This document shows, piece after piece, positions 35,192 through 39,539 of a DNA stretch of 39,539 nucleotides. This DNA is from Phocaeicola faecicola (GTDB taxonomy: Bacteria > Bacteroidota > Bacteroidia > Bacteroidales > Bacteroidaceae): the NCBI RefSeq assembly GCF_013618865.1, contig NZ_JABSOE010000040.1:1-39539 (forward strand). Direction: 5' to 3'. A program made the translations under genes and the position numbers. Within the stretch, counting starts at the first letter, position 1, and each line of letters opens with the position of its first letter. The notes under the pieces were generated by a model. That model saw nothing but the letters and a program-made list of their open reading frames with translations. It did not search any database and was not told the DNA's origin.

Positions 35192-35391
35192 GGTATTCCG
35201 TCTGCATTCTCTGACTTCACACTTGTCTTTTTCTCCCTTTAGTCCGCAGTCACGGATGCACACAAAACGGTTTATCCCGGCCATGAAGCTCAATGAGCTT
35301 TACCAAAGGGAAAAGAACTGGAACTTCAAAATTCAAGTGTTATGCGAGCAAGAAGAATGGGTATCAAACAATCTTTTAATTTTTTACTGAT

Positions 35392-35751
35392 ATGTGCAGA
35401 TTGATGACAACACAACTGGCGGAAGCTCTGGAGGGTTATCCGCTCTATTCTCAGGACGGCAAGGGAAAAGAGGCTGTTTGCCGTGCGGTTTTTGCCCTTG
35501 GTTCTGTAAGGTGGTTTATCCTTGAAGGAAACAGGGAGGATGACGATATGATTCTATTCGGCATCGTAGTCGGACTCATGGAGGATGAATACGGGTATGT
35601 TTCCCTCAATGAACTTTCGGATGTGGAGCTTGACCTGAGTGCTCAGGGGCTTGGCAAGCTTCAGGTAAGACAGCAGCAGAACTTTAAGCCGGTTCCGCTG
35701 AAACAGATTCAGGACAGCAGGCTTCAGGACTTTCTTGCAAGGTTTGAATAG
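35392..35751 (+). CDS. DUF2958-family protein
   Basis: This 119-residue soluble protein matches the DUF2958 pattern common on Bacteroidales mobile elements. The N-terminus MTTQLAEALEGYPLYSQDGK carries the YPLYSQDGKGK signature, followed by RWFILEG, LFGIVVGLMEDEYGYVSLNE and a C-terminal helix. The ATG at 35392 adds four residues and the one at 35404 is equally acceptable. The role is unknown. A hairpin lies 22 bases after its stop. Confidence 0.78.
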   Translation: MCRLMTTQLAEALEGYPLYSQDGKGKEAVCRAVFALGSVRWFILEGNREDDDMILFGIVVGLMEDEYGYVSLNELSDVELDLSAQGLGKLQVRQQQNFKPVPLKQIQDSRLQDFLARFE

Positions 35752-35772
35752 GCTGTATGAAAACAGAAGTGG

Positions 35773-35803
35773 CCGGTCCTATCCGTCACGGACAAGACCG
35801 GCT
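35773..35803 (+). terminator. Hairpin after the DUF2958 gene
   Basis: Arms GCCGGTC (35773-35779) and GACCGGC (35797-35803) enclose a second stem TCCGT/ACGGA. The GC-rich double stem 22 bases after a stop codon suits a terminator, but the following bases are only moderately T-rich. Confidence 0.45.
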
Positions 35804-35850
35804 GCTTATTATAGCAGGTAAATGAAAACAAAACTATAATTGTATGGTAA

Positions 35851-36234
35851 ATGGAAAATTGTCGTAATATTTTTAATCTCTCTGCCCGGCATGGGTGGAG
35901 CGTTTCTATGGAAAACATGGATGGAATCCGGTTTCTCAATTTCAAACGGAAGACTTCGAGCGGTGTACCGTTCTGCTTTACCATTGAAGCCGGTGATGGT
36001 ACAGCTGGCTGCATAGCAAAAGAAATATTCTCTTTCGTCAGTGCCGTTGTTCCTGAACAATGTGCAAGGAAATGGATGATTCAGTCAGGAGCGATGGAGC
36101 CGTCGGAGTTCCTTCAGGCCGTGGCTGACATGGAGGGTGTTAGGCTAAGGGCAAGGCTGCTGGCTCTTGAACTTGCAGCCATGAATGCCAAATATAATGT
36201 CCTGGATACCATTCCATGGAACAGACTGAACTAA
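35851..36234 (+). CDS. Hypothetical mobile-element protein
   Basis: This 127-residue protein has mixed strands at the N-terminus (GWSVSMENMDGIRFLNFKRK) and a helical C-terminus (SEFLQAVADMEGVRLRARLL). It has no signal peptide or membrane helix. Codon use and GC level match the backbone rather than the cargo. Its last four bases overlap the convergent Xis-like gene. No family was recognised. Confidence 0.6.
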   Translation: MENCRNIFNLSARHGWSVSMENMDGIRFLNFKRKTSSGVPFCFTIEAGDGTAGCIAKEIFSFVSAVVPEQCARKWMIQSGAMEPSEFLQAVADMEGVRLRARLLALELAAMNAKYNVLDTIPWNRLN

Positions 36235-36452
36235 CGGTGTTTCTTACGCTTGCGGCCACGTTTGGGCAGACCGGTTTCCTTGTAGGCTATCAGGTCAGTT
36301 CCTCTGAACACCCTTTTTGCCTTGTCAGGTATCTTCAGGAAAGCCAGCGGCTTTTCCATATAACGGATATAGGCATAGATGGTGCAGCGGTGAACACCCA
36401 GGTAGCGTGCTGCCTCCTTTACTGAATATGTCTTTTCCGGAACGACTTTCAT
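36231..36452 (-). CDS. Excisionase-like HTH protein
   Basis: This 73-residue protein has a MerR/HTH_17-type DNA-binding domain: TYSVKEAARYLGVHRCTIYA, then a wing (FLKIPDKAKRVFRGTDLIAY), and a basic tail PKRGRKRKKHR. The size and fold match excisionases (Xis) and transfer-gene activators of Bacteroides conjugative transposons. It has its own well-spaced promoter upstream, which overlaps a TGTCAAT sequence. It may act at the adjacent TGTCAAC cluster, which is inferred. Confidence 0.75.
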   Translation of the reverse strand: MKVVPEKTYSVKEAARYLGVHRCTIYAYIRYMEKPLAFLKIPDKAKRVFRGTDLIAYKETGLPKRGRKRKKHR

Positions 36453-36493
36453 TATTTCTCATGCTGGTTAATCTTTTCGATTATGGGATACCG

Positions 36494-36524
36494 CAAATGT
36501 AAATAACTGATTATTAGCTGTCAA
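36494..36524 (-). promoter_or_regulatory. Predicted promoter of the Xis-like gene
   Basis: On the minus strand TACATTTG (36494-36501) fits TAnnTTTG, and TTG (36522-36524) lies 20 bases upstream. The -33 region overlaps TGTCAATA on the plus strand, a near copy of the nearby TGTCAAC repeats, which suggests control by the same binding protein. Confidence 0.55.
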
Positions 36525-36910
36525 TAGGTCAAATATGGGATTATTCCGGAGATTGTGGGATTTGTATGGATTATGTGTTACCTGTCATATTCAATACAGC
36601 AAGGCTAAGGCGGTTGATAACGAATCTGTTTTACGGAAATCAGGAAGGCATATATTTGATGGTTGACAGCGTTGACAGCAAATCCAATGAAAATCCGGCA
36701 TAAAGTCTATCTGGAAAGTTGCTGTAATACAGTATATTATATTCTTTCTGATTTTTCTTAAAAAGAATAGAGTATTATAATGTGTCAACGTTTGGCTATG
36801 GATTTTTAGCGGACAGAAAATTATGGCTACACTTGTCAACGTTTGTCAACGCATGATTTCTATGTGAAGTATCTGATACACTGACAGATACTCTCTGTCA
36901 ACACTGTCAC
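36518..36910. repeat. TGTCAAC repeat cluster (iteron-like or arm-type sites)
   Basis: TGTCAAC occurs at 36783, 36834, 36844 and 36896 on the plus strand, and as GTTGACA at 36662 and 36671. Spacings are 51, 10 and 52 bases, and 9 for the inverted pair, close to whole helical turns. Near copies are at 36519 and 36905. An inverted repeat TGACAGA/TCTGTCA (36882-36900) overlaps the last one. No gene occupies 36453-37215. Confidence 0.65.
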
Positions 36911-37029
36911 CCCTGAAACGGGTGCATTTTATTATCTGAAAACATCTGATGCGAAAGGGATACATGGTTATCCTAATGTACCATTACAGCCACAGGTTTG
37001 TTCAGCATGCCTCTGCAGATATTTTTTTG

Positions 37030-37059
37030 CAAAGGTATCTCCGGCATTGCAAACGTCAA
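37030..37059 (-). promoter_or_regulatory. Predicted orphan minus-strand promoter
   Basis: On the minus strand TACCTTTG (37030-37037) fits TAnnTTTG, with TTG (37057-37059) 19 bases upstream. It would read through the TGTCAAC cluster towards the Xis-like gene, 570 bases away. No open frame follows closely, so an RNA product or a long leader is possible. Confidence 0.4.
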
Positions 37060-37066
37060 ACACAGG

Positions 37067-37107
37067 GCTGAAAATCTTCCTCAAACGGGGTTGAGCGTAT
37101 TTTCAGC
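37067..37107. promoter_or_regulatory. 41-base inverted repeat upstream of the PRTase gene
   Basis: Arms GCTGAAAAT (37067-37075) and ATTTTCAGC (37099-37107) are perfect, with inner arms CTCAA (37080-37084) and TTGAG (37091-37095). It sits just upstream of the orphan promoter and 109 bases before the PRTase gene. It could be an operator, a transfer-origin hairpin or a leader structure. Confidence 0.5.
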
Positions 37108-37163
37108 TTCCCTTGTAGTTTGCCTTATTGAATGCCTGCGCTTCTGAAAACTGCAAAAAATAT

Positions 37164-37198
37164 CCTTCGGGCAAGCTGAAAAACTTGCTGACAGAAGG
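37164..37198 (+). promoter_or_regulatory. Nested hairpin just before the PRTase start
   Basis: CCTTC/GAAGG (37164-37168, 37194-37198) encloses GCAAG/CTTGC (37171-37175, 37184-37188). It lies 17 bases before the ATG at 37216 and could influence translation. Confidence 0.35.
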
Positions 37199-37215
37199 GA
37201 AAAAAATCAGAGCGT

Positions 37216-37776
37216 ATGGTACAGATGGACGAATGCATCAGAAAGCAGTTGGAAAAGCCTCAGACATGGTTCTGCAAGTATTTTCCCAAACGTATTCAGA
37301 ATGTGGGCGAGAAGGAAATCGCCGACAGACAGTTGGTTTATGACTTCAAGGACGGAAGGTCTCATGAAACGGTGGCACAGATGACGGCAGCAAGAATGAT
37401 TGAGGAACACGGAGAGGGATGTTCTCAGTTGGTATTCATTCCGGTTCCGGCATCATCAGTAAGAAAGAATGAAATCCGGTACATGGACTTCTGCAAAAGG
37501 GTATGTGAACTCACCGGAGCGATAAACGGATATGACCATGTAAGGGTATGCGGAGAAAGACTTGCTATTCATGAAAACCGTAAGGCTGAAAAGGAAATCA
37601 GAAAGGTGAGCATCATCGAGTTTGATGAAGAGTGGTTCAGAGGTAAGGCAGTCATAGTCTTCGATGATGTAATAACACGTGGAATCAGTTTCGGTATGTA
37701 TGCGAATCAGTTGGAGAGTTTCGGAGCGAATGTCATTGAAGGCATCTTCCTTGCAAGAACCCATTATAAAGTATAG
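37216..37776 (+). CDS. Phosphoribosyltransferase-fold protein
   Basis: This 186-residue protein carries a PRPP-binding motif, AVIVFDDVITRGIS, near residues 140-153. It is preceded by the strand QLVFIPVPASS, the usual arrangement of type I phosphoribosyltransferases of the ComF-like group. No zinc-finger cysteines of ComF are present. The start could be 37216 or 37225 (MDECIRKQ). It ends 4 bases before the SLOG gene, so the two are probably co-expressed. The substrate is unknown. A role in nucleotide salvage or signalling is inferred. Confidence 0.75.
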   Translation: MVQMDECIRKQLEKPQTWFCKYFPKRIQNVGEKEIADRQLVYDFKDGRSHETVAQMTAARMIEEHGEGCSQLVFIPVPASSVRKNEIRYMDFCKRVCELTGAINGYDHVRVCGERLAIHENRKAEKEIRKVSIIEFDEEWFRGKAVIVFDDVITRGISFGMYANQLESFGANVIEGIFLARTHYKV

Positions 37777-37780
37777 AACT

Positions 37781-38269
37781 ATGAACGGAATATTATCAGA
37801 AAAATCAAAGTCACTGGCTTTCACGGGACACAGAACTGTTCCCGTAGAAAGGCAGAATGAAATAAGGGCACGGCTTGTTGAAGCCGTGTCGCTTGCATGC
37901 AAATCAGGCATTACCTGCTTCTATTCAGGCATGGCCATGGGATTCGACCTGATGGCAGCTGAAACTGTATTGTCACTGAAGGGAAGGTATCCGGATATAC
38001 GGCTCATTGCAGTTGTTCCCTTCAGAAAACAGAGCTGCAGGTGGCCATCCATGGAAAAGGAACATTATCAGAAAATAATTTCCCAGGCTGACCAAGTTAT
38101 CATATTGAGTGAACACTATTTCAAAGGATGTCTTCTAAGGCGCAATGACTTCATGCTGGAGCATTCATGTGGCGTGATTGCCTTTTATGACGGCAAACCT
38201 TATGGTGGGACATTCTATACCTGCAGGGAGGCAGTGAAGAAAGGCATGGACATAGTAAATCTGTACTGA
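37781..38269 (+). CDS. SLOG-domain protein (DUF1273/YpsA-like)
   Basis: The start at 37781 (MNGILSEKSKSLAFTGHR) gives 162 residues. An ORF open from 37679 would overlap the PRTase gene by about 100 bases and is rejected. The protein matches the SLOG/YpsA group: AFTGHRTVP at the N-terminus, FYSGMAMGFDLMAAE for the nucleotide-binding Gly turn, LIAVVPFRKQS and a conserved RRNDFMLEHS. SLOG proteins bind nucleotide-derived ligands. The pairing with a phosphoribosyltransferase suggests a shared nucleotide pathway, which is inferred. An inverted repeat and the WYL regulator gene follow. Confidence 0.85.
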   Translation: MNGILSEKSKSLAFTGHRTVPVERQNEIRARLVEAVSLACKSGITCFYSGMAMGFDLMAAETVLSLKGRYPDIRLIAVVPFRKQSCRWPSMEKEHYQKIISQADQVIILSEHYFKGCLLRRNDFMLEHSCGVIAFYDGKPYGGTFYTCREAVKKGMDIVNLY

Positions 38270-38307
38270 AAACCAGTCCGGATTATACTGAAAATATTGT
38301 ACAAAAC

Positions 38308-38353
38308 AGATATGCAAATTTCTTGCATATCTCATTTATAATGCTTATATTTA
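38308..38353 (+). promoter_or_regulatory. Operator-like inverted repeat overlapping the WYL promoter
   Basis: A perfect 10-base inverted repeat AGATATGCAA (38308-38317) / TTGCATATCT (38323-38332) has a 5-base loop. The TTG of its right arm (38323-38325) stands 20 bases before TATATTTA (38346-38353), a near match to the TAnnTTTG element. A protein bound at the repeat would cover the -33 region. Confidence 0.5.
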
Positions 38354-38384
38354 GATAGTTAAACGAGTTATAAGAGGTGATTTT

Positions 38385-39278
38385 ATGAATAATATATACA
38401 ACCGCTACATTTGGCTGCTGCATACAGTCTATCAGGAAAGAAAGGTTACTTTTGAAAGGCTTTGTGAGATATGGAAGCATCATTTCCTATACAATGGAAA
38501 GCCGCTGAGTCTGCGCACATTCCATCATCACCGGAAAATGATTGAAGAGAACTTTGACATAGTCATTGCGTGCAACAGAAAGGACTATACATACTATATC
38601 CAGAATCTGGATGAAATACTCGGTGACAGCTGCCGCAACTGGCTGTTCAACAGCCATATCATAGATGTGACCCTGAAAAGCAGTCCGTGTCTGTTCCATC
38701 GTGTTGTACTGCCTGACATGTCAAATGGTATTGAATACCTGCCGGATATATCGGAATGTATCAGCGATGGGCATGAACTGTACATATTCTACACGAATGA
38801 CAAGGGTAATGAAGTGGAAGGCCGTTTGAGACCGGAAGGTTTGAAACTGTTCCATAACCGCTGGTATTTGCTCGGGTACAGGAACGGATCAGAGTTCTGT
38901 GCTGTTCCTCTTGATGCACTGACAAAAATCTATCTCAGCGGAAACAGGTTTCAGACTGACTACAAATTTTCCCTTTCCAGACGTCTTTCAGACTCCATTG
39001 GTGTTGTAGCCCCAACCGGACAGCAGCCGGAAGAGGTTACACTAAGGGCTTATGGTCCATTTGCAGATTATCTGAGAAAGCATCCTTTCCACCATTCACA
39101 GGTGGAAAGGAATGATATGGGGAGTTTCACTTCATTTGATTACACACTCATTGTGACTGACGAGCTGGTGGATGAAATCCTGGCTCTCGGTGATAAAGTG
39201 GAGATTACTTTTCCGGAAAAGCTGAGAATGAAACTGCTTCAAAAGATTGGACGTATTAAGAATAGGTATATAATTTAA
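38385..39278 (+). CDS. WYL-domain transcription regulator
   Basis: This is a 297-residue protein. Residues 1-80 form a helical DNA-binding region (VTFERLCEIWKHHFLYNGKP, LSLRTFHHHRKMIEENF). Residues of about 120-200 form the WYL domain: LYIFYTNDKGNEVEGRLRP, then EGLKLFHNRWYLLGYR and CAVPLDALTKIYL. A C-terminal extension of about 100 residues (WCX-like) follows. WYL regulators sense nucleic acids or nucleotides and often control defence or mobile-element genes. A perfect inverted repeat overlaps its predicted promoter, which suggests autoregulation. No obvious terminator was found after it. Confidence 0.88.
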   Translation: MNNIYNRYIWLLHTVYQERKVTFERLCEIWKHHFLYNGKPLSLRTFHHHRKMIEENFDIVIACNRKDYTYYIQNLDEILGDSCRNWLFNSHIIDVTLKSSPCLFHRVVLPDMSNGIEYLPDISECISDGHELYIFYTNDKGNEVEGRLRPEGLKLFHNRWYLLGYRNGSEFCAVPLDALTKIYLSGNRFQTDYKFSLSRRLSDSIGVVAPTGQQPEEVTLRAYGPFADYLRKHPFHHSQVERNDMGSFTSFDYTLIVTDELVDEILALGDKVEITFPEKLRMKLLQKIGRIKNRYII

Positions 39279-39411
39279 TTATTGTTACTATTGTATTATA
39301 GTTTATTTTACAATGTATAAATATAAAACATATGATATTTGAATAGTAATATTCAACACAATTTGCTGTAGTTAAAAGTAATTGCCAGACTATTGAATTA
39401 CTAATTGAATT

Positions 39412-39539
39412 AGACACTGTCCAAAATTTTGTGTAAATGGAAACAGGATTCAGTTGTAAGTTTGTTCTTATATCTGGATTCTGTTTTCAAACATAAGCAT
39501 AAATTGATTCATAATCAAGCCCCAGTTATGAATCGGCTG
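39412..39539 (-). mobile_element. End of an IS256-family insertion sequence
   Basis: The segment from about 39412 (starting near AGACACTGTCCAAAATTTTG) resembles an IS256-type terminal inverted repeat in Bacteroidetes, and the transposase C-terminus follows on the minus strand. The other end lies outside the window, so target duplication cannot be checked. The outer edge is uncertain by a few bases. 39279-39411 is AT-rich with nothing recognised. Confidence 0.6.
39468..39539 (-). CDS. IS256-family transposase, C-terminal fragment (cut by the window)
   Basis: The minus strand is open from the window edge to TAA (39468-39470) and encodes QPIHNWGLIMNQFMLMFENR followed by IQI. The I-x-N-W-x-L-x-x-N-Q-x-x-x-x-F pattern is typical of the end of mutator/IS256 transposases. 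The gene is intact as far as it can be seen. Confidence 0.7.
   Translation of the reverse strand, partial: QPIHNWGLIMNQFMLMFENRIQI

Larger units (their letters stand above)
35011..35391. other. Leader region without a convincing gene
   Basis: Open frames of 66 and 87 codons overlap here, but neither has a protein-like composition or recognisable motif. I see a minus-strand promoter pattern (35090-35119) and an inverted repeat (35165-35191). The region is upstream of the DUF2958 gene. Confidence 0.45.

Noticed and set aside
35042..35390. Two overlapping open frames (66 and 87 codons) upstream of DUF2958
   Set aside because: Neither has a recognisable motif or protein-like composition. They overlap promoter and hairpin signals.
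36518..36910. CRISPR array
   Set aside because: The repeats are only 7 bases, occur in both orientations and have uneven spacing, with no cas genes nearby.
37128..37343. 71-codon open frame before the PRTase gene
   Set aside because: It overlaps the PRTase start by over 100 bases and runs across leader hairpins. The PRTase frame has a family motif and this one has none.
37679..37780. Longer start for the SLOG protein
   Set aside because: The extra 34 residues overlap the PRTase gene in another frame, and the family begins close to the ATG at 37781.
1..39539. tRNA, rRNA, attachment sites and integrase or relaxase genes
   Set aside because: I searched by eye for their motifs and saw none. 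Element ends may lie outside the window, so this is a limit rather than proof of absence.

Overview
The window reads as part of a large integrative/conjugative element or conjugative plasmid from a Bacteroidales bacterium (Bacteroides, Phocaeicola, Parabacteroides or Prevotella type). The evidence is TraN/TraO-like transfer proteins, a Bacteroidetes-type coupling protein, DUF4099/DUF3945, DUF2958, ArdC-like and SLOG proteins typical of such elements. Several upstream regions also carry the Bacteroidetes promoter pattern (TTG, 19-20 bases, TAnnTTTG). No integrase, relaxase, rRNA, tRNA or CRISPR array was seen.

Layout. 1-4535 (+) is a transfer block: the end of an unknown gene, TraN-like, TraO-like, the VirD4/TraG coupling ATPase and TraX. 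4521-9893 (-) is a very AT-rich cargo of three overlapping genes: a 132-residue protein beginning with an FVTNSSS motif, a radical SAM/SPASM-like enzyme, and a 1318-residue STAND ATPase with a nuclease-like N-terminus. 10129-10770 (-) is an exported glucosaminidase-like protein. 10854-17942 (+) is a second element-backbone operon: DUF4099/DUF3945, MutS-domain-I-like, a small acidic protein, an ArdC-like zincin, a Toprim primase-like protein, a secreted coiled-coil protein, a topoisomerase-C-repeat zinc-ribbon protein, a lipoprotein and a small hypothetical protein. It ends at a strong hairpin terminator.

18009-34124 (-) is a 16 kb co-directional cargo with gaps of only 2-22 bases: XRE regulator, HsdM-HsdS fusion with a single recognition domain, HsdR, an S1-UPF1-like-helicase-Ppx/GppA fusion, a 1828-residue protein with many Trp-centred repeats ending in a DarT-like ADP-ribosyltransferase, and a DarG-like macrodomain protein. 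The simplest reading is a restriction-modification system merged with a DarTG-type toxin-antitoxin pair and a novel helicase/phosphatase. This is the best candidate for an undescribed multi-gene system. The FVTNSSS-radical SAM-STAND operon is the second.

34264-35010 holds about 2.3 copies of a highly structured 327-base tandem repeat at the edge of the defence cargo. 35392-39278 returns to backbone genes (DUF2958, hypothetical, Xis-like HTH, phosphoribosyltransferase, SLOG, WYL regulator). A 760-base control region in it carries a cluster of TGTCAAC repeats, promoters and inverted repeats. The window ends in the 3' end of an IS256-family insertion sequence on the minus strand.

All assignments come from reading the sequence and recalling family motifs. 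No database search was run, and residue positions are approximate.
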